Source: Bryocella elongata | GTDB taxonomy: Bacteria > Acidobacteriota > Terriglobia > Terriglobales > Acidobacteriaceae | Direction of reading: 5' to 3' | DNA length: 64,000 nucleotides | Assembly: GCF_900108185.1 (NCBI RefSeq) | Contig: NZ_FNVA01000001.1 | Span: 434,001 to 498,000, forward strand | Shown: one piece after another, positions 57,144-64,000 of the stretch | How the letters are laid out: each line of letters starts with the position of its first letter | Position numbering within the stretch: the first letter of the stretch is position 1 | Program-made: the position numbers and the translations under genes | Notes under the pieces: generated by a model | Databases searched by the model: none | Told to the model about the DNA's origin: nothing | Seen by the model: the letters and a program-made list of their open reading frames with translations, nothing else

Positions 57144-57614
57144 CTATTCTTCTGGGGGTTCGTTCGCTTTGCGCGCTGCAAGGACTGCGGCTACGTCGGC
57201 GAGGTCCTGTAGACGACCGGCGGCATTCTTGTTGCGGATGAAGTGGTCAGCTGAGAGATAGCGGACAGGAATTTCATCGAAGATGGTTCCTTCGAGACTG
57301 TCGGCCCACGCTTCTTGAAAACTCACACCGCTGATCGCGAAGATCAGATCGATCTGCTGGGGCGGAGCGCCGATCTGAAAGCCCTCGTAGGGGTTCTGAA
57401 AGTCAGTGGGGCTATAGCCTGCAAGGGGCGCCCCGTACTTTGCCAACCCTGCGAAGACTCTTTGCGAGTTGTCCGGGCTGGCCTCGATGAATACGTCCAT
57501 GTCCCGAGTAGCACGAGGCTCCGCGTATCGACCGAGCGCGTGGCCACCCACCAGAAGGTATTTAACGTGGCACTCGTTGAACGCGAGTAAGAGATCGCGG
57601 TGGTCCTGCAACAT
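57144..57614 (-). CDS. DUF6036-like nucleotidyltransferase
   Basis: A 156-residue protein of the NTase superfamily. YLLVGGHALGRYAEPRATRDMDVFI contains the G-G and D-x-D-type active-site pattern (RDMDVF); a further Asp lies in QQIDLIFAI. The C-terminal helices (SADHFIRNKNAAGRLQDLAD) match the AbiEii/DUF6036 group, which is associated with toxin-antitoxin or abortive-infection modules. It overlaps the 3' end of a small upstream gene by 53 bp. The two lie on the strand opposite to the sigma operon, between two copies of a 57-bp repeat. Confidence 0.82.
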   Translation of the reverse strand: MLQDHRDLLLAFNECHVKYLLVGGHALGRYAEPRATRDMDVFIEASPDNSQRVFAGLAKYGAPLAGYSPTDFQNPYEGFQIGAPPQQIDLIFAISGVSFQEAWADSLEGTIFDEIPVRYLSADHFIRNKNAAGRLQDLADVAAVLAARKANEPPEE

Positions 57615-57774
57615 GAGGCGCGATTCCTTTCAGCCTGTACCACTCATTCCATGCCTGTTCGCTCATCTCGGCAACCGTGTTGAAGACTTCCTGATCTGGG
57701 CGGCTTCGCCAATAGCGATAGGTTTCGGCCCTCATCTCTTCATGGCTGGTGAACTTGCGAAGGGTCTTGTCCAT
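57562..57774 (-). CDS. Small partner of the nucleotidyltransferase
   Basis: From ATG 57774 the product is 70 residues: MDKTLRKFTSHEEMRAETYR, then YWRSRPDQEVFNTVAEMSEQ, ending LTRVQRVPR. Small proteins with an M-D-K-x-x-R-K-F start and Y-W-x-S-R-P commonly precede AbiEii/DUF6036-type nucleotidyltransferases, and the 53-bp overlap supports a functional pair, possibly an antitoxin. An open upstream ATG at 57822 would place 16 unlike residues before it. More AT-rich than the surroundings. Confidence 0.7.
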   Translation of the reverse strand: MDKTLRKFTSHEEMRAETYRYWRSRPDQEVFNTVAEMSEQAWNEWYRLKGIAPHVAGPPRSLTRVQRVPR

Positions 57775-57824
57775 GGCGACATTTTCATTATATCGGGCAT
57801 CCGGGTAGAGCTTATTTTTCAATT

Positions 57825-57926
57825 ATGGCTTGGAGCCGCCGCATCGGTAATTGTGTGGCGGGAGTGCTGGTGCTGGCGGCGCTGGGAGCTGCGGCGGTTT
57901 ACTTTTTGGTGGAGCGGGAAGGGTAG
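57825..57926 (+). pseudogene. 33-codon duplicate of the anti-sigma C-terminal membrane segment
   Basis: ATG 57825 to TAG 57926 encodes MAWSRRIGNCVAGVL followed by VLAALGAAAVYFLVEREG, the last part identical in protein sequence to the anti-sigma C-terminus. It could be a remnant of a second anti-sigma copy or a functional single-TM micropeptide. No strong ribosome site. Confidence 0.45.
57870..57926 (+). repeat. 57-bp direct repeat, copy 2
   Basis: Second copy of 57074-57130, lying 796 bp downstream with the same stop codon. The two copies bracket the nucleotidyltransferase cassette. Confidence 0.9.
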
Positions 57927-57957
57927 AAATCGATGCCCGGACGTAGGCCTTTGGCTG

Positions 57958-58497
57958 TCACTGTGGGTGTTGCGGGAAGCAGTCTTCGATGCCAGGGATG
58001 GTGAATCCACCCCACCTCACGCCCTCGATGTGGACCTTCCTGAAGAGCGAGTCGCCGTCGGTGAACTCTGCGTCGTTGAGGTGTTCCAGAAGCGTACTGA
58101 AAGGGATCGACCGGCACTCAGGATGGCGATAGAAGTCGTCCATCACCTTTACATAAGGATCCGTATAGGTTGGGAGATAGTCCGTCTTGCCATGGCTGTA
58201 CGAGCGGGCGGGAGAGGTGCAGAATTGCTCCTCTTCTGTGAGCGGCTCCTTTCGTCCCGGCCATGTGGCGGACGCGCGGGCCTGGGAGCAATGTTCTGAG
58301 ATAGCGAGAGCGCTCCCGTCAAGATAGCCGATGACGTATTTCTGTTTCTCCGTCTGCGTCCAGCCAAGCCATTCGGGCCCAGTTGGGGAGATATATGATT
58401 CGTCAGCCTTCTTGCTTGATGTTGGCCGATGACAGCCGGTGGCGAGTGCGGTGGCCAGGATCATTCCTGCGGCAGCTGAGACTGAGATCCTAGGCAT
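57958..58497 (-). CDS. Hypothetical lipoprotein
   Basis: From ATG 58497 the product is 179 residues with a lipoprotein signal (AAAGMILATALATGCHRP; lipobox LATGC). The mature part has PTGPEWLGWTQTEKQKYVIG, several cysteines (EHCSQARAS, EQFCTSP, HPECRSIP, EDCFPQ) likely forming disulfides, and YVKVMDDFYRHPECRSIP. This Y-V-x-G-Y ... D-x-F-Y-x-H-P-E arrangement resembles Rap1a/Tai-like small periplasmic proteins, but I am not sure. It is alone on the minus strand next to the duplicated segment. Confidence 0.7.
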   Translation of the reverse strand: MPRISVSAAAGMILATALATGCHRPTSSKKADESYISPTGPEWLGWTQTEKQKYVIGYLDGSALAISEHCSQARASATWPGRKEPLTEEEQFCTSPARSYSHGKTDYLPTYTDPYVKVMDDFYRHPECRSIPFSTLLEHLNDAEFTDGDSLFRKVHIEGVRWGGFTIPGIEDCFPQHPQ

Positions 58498-58649
58498 GCG
58501 GCAAAGCATAAAGCGCAGCCACGTTCAGGGGAAGCCCCGACTGCGGCGCTCCGTTCTTTCATAGGGTCGGCTTGCTTCCTCGTCCTTCGGCCCAGCGATG
58601 GTTCGCAGAAAGCTTCGAACTGGTGTGCGATGGTTGGCGGGGATGCAGG

Positions 58650-58713
58650 TCCTTCGACTGCGCAGGTCGCCGCTTCGCTGCGACCTGCTTCGCTCAGGAT
58701 GACAAATTTTGGG
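58650..58713 (+). repeat. Intergenic repeat (family C-related) downstream of gapA
   Basis: GCAGGTCCTTCGACTGCGC, then AGGTCGCCGCTTCGCTGCGACCT, which forms a hairpin (AGGTCGC / GCGACCT), then TTCGCTCAGGATGACA. The ends match the family C words at 63628-63684. It lies in the 287-bp gap between gapA and the lipoprotein gene; the rest of that gap shows no gene. Confidence 0.5.
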
Positions 58714-58721
58714 TGGGGGTG

Positions 58722-58756
58722 GAAAAAGAAAAAGGGCAGCCTCGCGGCTGCCCTTT
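58722..58756 (-). terminator. Terminator of gapA
   Basis: 10-bp stem AAAGGGCAGC / GCTGCCCTTT (58731-58740, 58747-58756); on the minus strand it is followed by TTTCTTTTTCC. Confidence 0.9.
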
Positions 58757-58784
58757 GTGTTTCCGTTGGTCTTCGTACCGTGAA

Positions 58785-59789
<1,005 letters not shown>

Positions 59790-60001
59790 GGGAGTGCCTT
59801 ACCTCGTGTGAGTTGTGTAGATCCTGAAAAGAGCGGCCTGGACAGGGACGGCGAGCCGGAGACGTTGCAACACTTTAAGGCTATCAAAGCGCGAATGGGG
59901 GCCGCAAACGGGAATGGTGAAGATTCGCGCCGGAAAAGGCGTCCGGAACGGTACAAAGGGGTGTCGAGGCGGTTGCACCAGCTTTGCGGCAGGTGGAACC
60001 G

Positions 60002-60014
60002 CTGTGTTACACAG
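60002..60014. promoter_or_regulatory. Palindrome directly before the P-loop kinase start
   Basis: CTGTGT-T-ACACAG, a perfect 6-bp dyad ending 6 bp before ATG 60021, where the ribosome site would be. Could be an operator or chance. Confidence 0.25.
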
Positions 60015-60020
60015 TAGGTT

Positions 60021-60893
60021 ATGCGCGACTGGTTGCGCGACACACTCATGAGAAGACGTTCCAAGCGTGGCCCGAATGATTCGGAGTCCACGGGCAAGAT
60101 TGGCCAGGAGATCCCGCAGAATCAGCCGGCTCCGCTCCGCCCGGAGTATCCCACTCCGGCACCTGCAGTAACGGCTGAGCCCGAGGTTGAGGCTGTACCC
60201 GTCGCTGTGGAAGCTCCGCAGGCTGTTGAAGCCGCCCCTGAAGTTTCCCCGGAAGCTCCTTTGCAGGAGACCCCTGTCCCGGAAGCTGCTCCGCAAAAGA
60301 AGATCGAGCTGGAGACGCAGCCGGACTCCGTGGCTACGCCTCCGCCGGCGGTGCAGCCGGTTTCGGCGAAGTCGCCGCGCGGCTACGTAGTGCTGACGAT
60401 CGGCCTGCCGGGCTCCGGCAAGACGACCTGGTACAAGCGCCGCGGCGTCACGCCGCTTTCGAGCGACATGCTGCGCAACATTCTTTTCGACGACATCACG
60501 GACCAGCGGTACCAGGGCCTGGTGTTCTCCACGCTGCGCAGCCTGCTGCGGGCGCGGCTGATCGCCAAGATGCCCTGGAACTATGTGGACGCGACCAACC
60601 TGAGCCCGCACGAGCGTCGCCAGTGGATCAAGATGGCCAAGAGCTTTGGCTATGAGGTCCAGGCGGTGTTCTTCGACGTTCCGCTGGCCGTGTGCCTGGA
60701 GCGCAATGCCAAGCGCGAGCGCCAGGTGTCGGACGACGTGATGCAGAAGATGGCGGAGCGCCTGCGTCCGCCGGTGTTCAAGGAAGGCTTCGACAAGATC
60801 ACGGTGGTGCGCGTCAAGGGCGCTGCGCCGACGATCAAGGTCGAGCCGGATCTGCCTGCTACCAATGTGGACGAGCCCGGCGAAGGCGAATAG
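60021..60893 (+). CDS. P-loop polynucleotide-kinase-like ATPase with a long Pro/Ala/Glu linker
   Basis: A 290-residue protein. Residues ~1-20 are basic (RDWLRDTLMRRRSKRG), residues ~25-120 are a Pro/Ala/Glu/Val-rich low-complexity linker. The C-terminal kinase domain has the Walker A GLPGSGKTTWYKRR, a lid/acidic site PLSSDMLRNILFDD, and VDATNLSPHERRQW followed by VQAVFFDVPLAVCLERNAKRE. This matches the AAA_33/T4 Pnkp-like kinases acting on nucleic-acid 5'-OH ends or small molecules. The substrate is not assignable. It is upstream of, and same strand as, the OpuC-like operon (35 bp gap). Confidence 0.82.
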   Translation: MRDWLRDTLMRRRSKRGPNDSESTGKIGQEIPQNQPAPLRPEYPTPAPAVTAEPEVEAVPVAVEAPQAVEAAPEVSPEAPLQETPVPEAAPQKKIELETQPDSVATPPPAVQPVSAKSPRGYVVLTIGLPGSGKTTWYKRRGVTPLSSDMLRNILFDDITDQRYQGLVFSTLRSLLRARLIAKMPWNYVDATNLSPHERRQWIKMAKSFGYEVQAVFFDVPLAVCLERNAKRERQVSDDVMQKMAERLRPPVFKEGFDKITVVRVKGAAPTIKVEPDLPATNVDEPGEGE

Positions 60894-60928
60894 CCCGCCG
60901 CGTCGCCGAACGGAGTCTGGAGTCCTCG

Positions 60929-61720
60929 ATGGCCGCCCGGGAAGTGGAGTTCGCGCAAGTGAGCTTCACCGCCCCGGGCGGCCATTGCATTTTGCGGGAG
61001 ATTTCCTTACGCGCTGCTGCGGGGACGACGACGGCGCTGCTGGGCCGTTCGGGCTCGGGCAAGACGACGCTGCTCCGTGCCGTGAATGGGCTGGTGCGGC
61101 CAACGGCGGGTCGGGTGCTGGTGCGCGGCCGGGACGTGGCCGCGATGGACGGGAAGGCGCTTGTCTCCCTGCGGCGAGGTGTGGGGTACGTTATCCAGGA
61201 GACGGGCCTGTTTCCGCATATGACGCTGGCGCGGAACGTGGGTATCTCTCTGGATCTGGCCGGAACGGATAAGGGCGAGGCTGCGGCGTTGTGTCTCGAG
61301 ATGCTGGCGCTGGTGGAGCTGGATGCCTCGATGGCGACGCGGTATCCGTGGCAGCTGAGCGGTGGTCAGCGGCAGCGTGCGGGGTTAGCGCGGGCGCTGG
61401 CGGCGGAGCCCTCGGTGCTGCTGATGGATGAGCCGTTCGGTGCGCTCGATCCCATCACGCGGGCGGAGATGCAGACGATGCTCCGGCCACTGCTGAAGCG
61501 GCTTGGCGTGACCACGATTCTTGTGACGCATGACCTCGATGAGGCGCTGTATCTGGCGGATCGCGTGGTGTTGCTGGAGCAGGGAAGCGTTGTTGCGGAG
61601 ATGGCTGCGGATGAGGTGCTGGCTTCCGCGAATCCGGCCATGCAGGCGTATGTGGCCGCGACAACCCGGGTCCGAGATACCGGACCCGGGGCACCCGGAA
61701 TCTTGCGGGAGCCGGCATGA
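60929..61720 (+). CDS. ABC transporter ATP-binding protein, osmoprotectant (OpuC/ProV) type
   Basis: From ATG 60929 the product is 263 residues. Walker A is LLGRSGSGKTTLLRAVNGL, the signature is WQLSGGQRQRAGLARALA, Walker B is SVLLMDEPFGALDPITR, and the H-loop is ILVTHDLDEAL. The Q-loop context VIQETGLFPHMTLARNV is typical of the glycine betaine/choline importers. The C-terminus lacks the CBS pair found in many ProV/OpuCA proteins. It overlaps the permease gene by 4 bp (ATGA). Confidence 0.92.
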   Translation: MAAREVEFAQVSFTAPGGHCILREISLRAAAGTTTALLGRSGSGKTTLLRAVNGLVRPTAGRVLVRGRDVAAMDGKALVSLRRGVGYVIQETGLFPHMTLARNVGISLDLAGTDKGEAAALCLEMLALVELDASMATRYPWQLSGGQRQRAGLARALAAEPSVLLMDEPFGALDPITRAEMQTMLRPLLKRLGVTTILVTHDLDEALYLADRVVLLEQGSVVAEMAADEVLASANPAMQAYVAATTRVRDTGPGAPGILREPA

Positions 61721-62346
61721 GCGGCTTCCTGCACGAGTACGGAGCCCAGATCGCGCGGCTCACCTTCGAGCACGTGTGGCTGACGGGCATTGCGATGCTG
61801 TGCGCTGCCGGGATTGCGATTCCGGTCGGCATCTGGCTGACGCGGCATGAGCGCTGGGCGCGGCCGGTGCTCGGCTTCGCGAATGTGTTGCAGGTGATTC
61901 CGTCGCTGGCGCTGTTCGGGCTGCTGCTGCCGGTGCCGTGGCTGGGTGAACGGGCGGCCCGGCTTGCGATTGTGGCGCTGACGGGCTATGCGCTGCTGCC
62001 GATTCTGCGCAACACGTATGCGGGGATACGCGGAGTAGACCCGGTGTTGATCGATGTGGCCAACGCACTGGGCATGACGGGGTGGCAGCGATTGACGAAG
62101 GTAGAACTGCCGCTGGCGGCAAGCGTGATCCTTGCGGGCCTACGGACGGCGACGGTGACCTGCGTGGGCGTGGCGACGATTGCGGCGGCGATCGGAGCGG
62201 GCGGCCTGGGCGAGCTGATCTTCCGCGGCGTGGCGAGCGTGGACAATGGGCTGGTGCTGGCGGGAGCGGTGCCTGCGGCTCTGCTGGCGCTTTGTGCGGA
62301 CGGGGTGCTGGGGCTGATCGAGAAGCGGATGGTGGTGAGGCGATGA
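61717..62346 (+). CDS. ABC transporter permease, OpuCB/ProW type
   Basis: A 209-residue inner-membrane protein with about six TM segments. LTRHERWARPVLGFANVLQVIPSLALFGLLLP and the cytoplasmic coupling loop DPVLIDVANALGMTGWQRLTKVELPLA are characteristic of BPD-type betaine/choline permeases. LAASVILAGLRTATVTCVGVATIAAAIGAGGLG follows. Coupled by ATGA overlaps at both ends to the ATPase and the DUF1444 genes. Confidence 0.93.
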   Translation: MSGFLHEYGAQIARLTFEHVWLTGIAMLCAAGIAIPVGIWLTRHERWARPVLGFANVLQVIPSLALFGLLLPVPWLGERAARLAIVALTGYALLPILRNTYAGIRGVDPVLIDVANALGMTGWQRLTKVELPLAASVILAGLRTATVTCVGVATIAAAIGAGGLGELIFRGVASVDNGLVLAGAVPAALLALCADGVLGLIEKRMVVRR

Positions 62347-63161
62347 GCCCGAGGGCATCGATCGACGAGACGCTGGAGAAACTTGGGCGGCCGGGCTTGT
62401 CGGACGAGACGATCGTGCTGCTGACACATTTGCTGGCACAGCTTCACTTTCCTGATCTGCAGGTGGAGCTCGTGGCGAAGGAAGAGTTGAAGTTCACGAC
62501 GCTGGACGGGGCTACACACCGGATGTACCTGACGAACATGCTGGTAGAGTGCAGGCGTGAGCCTGAGGATCGCGCAGCCATCGTGGACCGTTACGTGCGT
62601 GTGATCGCGGGGCGCGACTCGGAAGGGGAAATGAACTCGCTGGAAAATCTGGTGACCTTGGTGCGGGACGCACAGTTTCTCGGCGTGGTCCAGCAGGAAT
62701 CCCCGATTGCAGCGCGTCATCTGATCGCAGATCTTTGGCTGGTACTTGCGCGCGACGGAGCGGAGTCGGTGACAACCTTGAGTAAGAAGGATGCCGAAGC
62801 ACTCTCGGAGGATTTTGAGGCGCTTTTCAAGCGGGGCGAAGAGAACGTCCTTGAGCTACTCGAAGGGCTAACCGCCAGGCCTTATAGTGCCTCCTGCTAC
62901 ACGTTTGAGACCGAGAATGTGTTCTACCTCTCGAGTGTCGTTGCGATGGACTTCTTGTGGGATCAGGTCGGTGCGCTTGTGGAGGGCGATGTGGTGCTGG
63001 GCGTCCCTGCCAGGGACACGTTACTGTTCTGTGGGGCGAACGACCGGGCGGGGATCGCGGAGTTGCGCGCGGAGGTGGACTACGTGATCAAGAACGGACA
63101 CCACTTGGTGTCCGACACGCTGCTACGCCGTGTGAATGGTCAGTGGCAGGTGTTTTCGTGA
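62343..63161 (+). CDS. DUF1444 (YtpQ-like) family protein
   Basis: A 272-residue soluble protein from ATG 62343. DUF1444-type features are YLTNMLVECRREPEDRAAIVDRYVRVI, the following ARHLIADLWLVLARDG, ETENVFYLSSVVAMDFLW, and DTLLFCGANDRAGIAELRAEV. The family function is unknown; it is usually not linked to transport. It is tightly embedded between the permease (ATGA overlap) and the binding-protein gene (GTGA overlap), so it is part of the operon. The middle (EESPIAARHL..TTLSKKDAE) is somewhat less GC-rich than its neighbours. Confidence 0.85.
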   Translation: MSPRASIDETLEKLGRPGLSDETIVLLTHLLAQLHFPDLQVELVAKEELKFTTLDGATHRMYLTNMLVECRREPEDRAAIVDRYVRVIAGRDSEGEMNSLENLVTLVRDAQFLGVVQQESPIAARHLIADLWLVLARDGAESVTTLSKKDAEALSEDFEALFKRGEENVLELLEGLTARPYSASCYTFETENVFYLSSVVAMDFLWDQVGALVEGDVVLGVPARDTLLFCGANDRAGIAELRAEVDYVIKNGHHLVSDTLLRRVNGQWQVFS

Positions 63162-64000
63162 GGGCGCTGACTGGTGTGCTGGTATGTTGTTCGCTGCTGA
63201 CCTCCTGCGCTCCGCCGCGGTCGTCGCACATCGTGATTGGCTCGAAGAACTTCACCGAGCAGGCTGTGCTGGGCGAGTTGCTGGCGCAGGAGATTGAGGC
63301 TTCGGGCGGGGGGCCAGTGGAGCGCCGGTTCTGGCTGGCGGGGAGCTATTTGTGCCAGCAGGCGCTGGTGGCGGACCGGATCGATGCGTATCCGGAGTAC
63401 ACCGGGACGGCGCTGACGGCGATCCTGAAGCAGCCTTTGCCGAAGCCGGGCACGTGCGATGAGGCTTGTGTGCACGCCAAGGTCGGCGAGCTGTATGAGC
63501 AGCGGTACAAGGTGCGCGAGGGGCCGGGCCTGGGGTTCGAGGACACGTTTGCGATGGTGGTGCGGGCGGAGGATGCGCGGCGGTATGGGCTGAGGAAGAT
63601 CTCGGATGTGGCGAAGCTGCAGAGCGGAGAAGCAGGTCTCTCCACTGCGGCGGCAAAGGGCGCCGCCTCCGGTCGAGATGACACCTCTTCTTCGCATGGG
63701 AATGGGCACCCGCTGCGGCTGGGAGTGGGGTATGAGTTTGCGGAGCGGCCGGATGGGCTGCGCGGACTCAGCGCGGCGTATGGTCTGCACTTTGCCGATG
63801 CTCCGCGGACGATGGAGCTGGGGCTGCTGTATCGGGCGCTGGCGGAGCGGCAGGTGGACATCGTCGCCGGGAACTCGACCGACGCGGCGATTGCAGGGCT
63901 GGGCTTCGTGGTGCTGGAGGACGATCGGCACTACTTTCCGCCGTACGAGGCTGTGCCGTTGGTGCGGGAGGATTCCTTGGCGCGCTGGCCGCAGATTGGC
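63158..64000 (+). CDS. Osmoprotectant ABC transporter substrate-binding lipoprotein, partial, with in-frame repeat
   Basis: Starts at GTG 63158, overlapping the previous stop, and runs off the right edge after 281 codons. A lipoprotein signal (LVCCSLLTSCAPP) precedes the OpuAC fold: IVIGSKNFTEQAVLGELLAQEI, YPEYTGTALTAIL, GVGYEFAERPDGLRGLSAAYG, and VDIVAGNSTDAAI. These match glycine betaine/choline/carnitine binding proteins. At about residues 157-184 the family's short loop is replaced by a Gly/Ser/Ala-rich stretch encoded by an intergenic-type repeat (63628-63684). Confidence 0.88.
   Translation, partial: MRALTGVLVCCSLLTSCAPPRSSHIVIGSKNFTEQAVLGELLAQEIEASGGGPVERRFWLAGSYLCQQALVADRIDAYPEYTGTALTAILKQPLPKPGTCDEACVHAKVGELYEQRYKVREGPGLGFEDTFAMVVRAEDARRYGLRKISDVAKLQSGEAGLSTAAAKGAASGRDDTSSSHGNGHPLRLGVGYEFAERPDGLRGLSAAYGLHFADAPRTMELGLLYRALAERQVDIVAGNSTDAAIAGLGFVVLEDDRHYFPPYEAVPLVREDSLARWPQIG
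63628..63684 (+). repeat. Family C repeat inserted in-frame in the binding-protein gene
   Basis: AGCAGGTCTCTCCACTGCGG, then a GGCGCCGCC-containing part, then CCGGTCGAGATGACAC. It matches 9850-9907. Read in frame it encodes GLSTAAAKGAASGRDDTSS. Confidence 0.6.

Overview
The window looks like a chromosomal segment of an Acidobacteriota bacterium, most likely class Terriglobia, family Acidobacteriaceae (Granulicella/Terriglobus/Edaphobacter-like). The grounds are the high GC content, a carboxypeptidase-regulatory-domain TonB-dependent receptor of the type expanded in that group, a futalosine-route menaquinone gene (mqnA), DUF427 and DUF6629 proteins, and several families of short hairpin repeats between genes. 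The taxon is inferred from gene content, not from a marker search. I see no rRNA, tRNA, CRISPR array, transposase or prophage.

Layout. 1-6400: end of an unidentified gene, mqnA, dprA, topA and a DUF427 protein. 6383-12722: a quinone-oxidoreductase-like MDR enzyme with an SRPBCC protein, a secreted ankyrin-repeat protein, an ArsR/AHSA1 pair, a Gfo/Idh/MocA oxidoreductase and a DUF302 protein. 12967-28502: a long minus-strand branched-chain amino-acid cluster holding leuA, leuB, leuC, leuD, ilvD, ilvB, ilvN and ilvC. It is interrupted by unrelated genes: a GH127-type glycosidase, a lipoprotein, a GNAT acetyltransferase, small membrane proteins, and two paralogous secreted proteins translationally coupled to leuC. 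A divergent LysR regulator at 28786 sits across a perfect inverted repeat from leuA and is the obvious candidate regulator.

29953-39168: a Spy/LTXXQ-like periplasmic protein, an outer-membrane beta-barrel protein, an alaS containing an AT-rich segment of foreign appearance, a Uma2-type protein, murA and two membrane-linked glycosyltransferases. 39340-46455: a PQQ dehydrogenase with an internal membrane hairpin, a second Spy-like protein, a GT87-type membrane protein, two small membrane proteins, murQ and a class-A-beta-lactamase-like hydrolase. 46582-50400: lepB, then the glycolytic genes tpiA and pgk with a four-helix-bundle (IVP-like) gene between them, then a RidA protein. 50713-58497: a TonB receptor, a DUF6629 protein, a three-gene ECF sigma / anti-sigma operon, and a small-protein plus nucleotidyltransferase cassette bracketed by a 57-bp duplication of the anti-sigma 3' end. 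58785-64000: gapA, a P-loop polynucleotide-kinase-like protein, and an osmoprotectant-type (OpuC/ProU) ABC operon with a DUF1444 gene inside it. The substrate-binding gene carries an in-frame copy of an intergenic repeat and runs off the right edge.

The most unusual points are the mosaic alaS, the nucleotidyltransferase cassette with its synonymous-only duplication, the secreted paralog pair coupled to leuC, the in-frame repeat in the OpuC binding protein, the PQQ enzyme with a membrane insertion, and the LeuA that lacks its allosteric domain.
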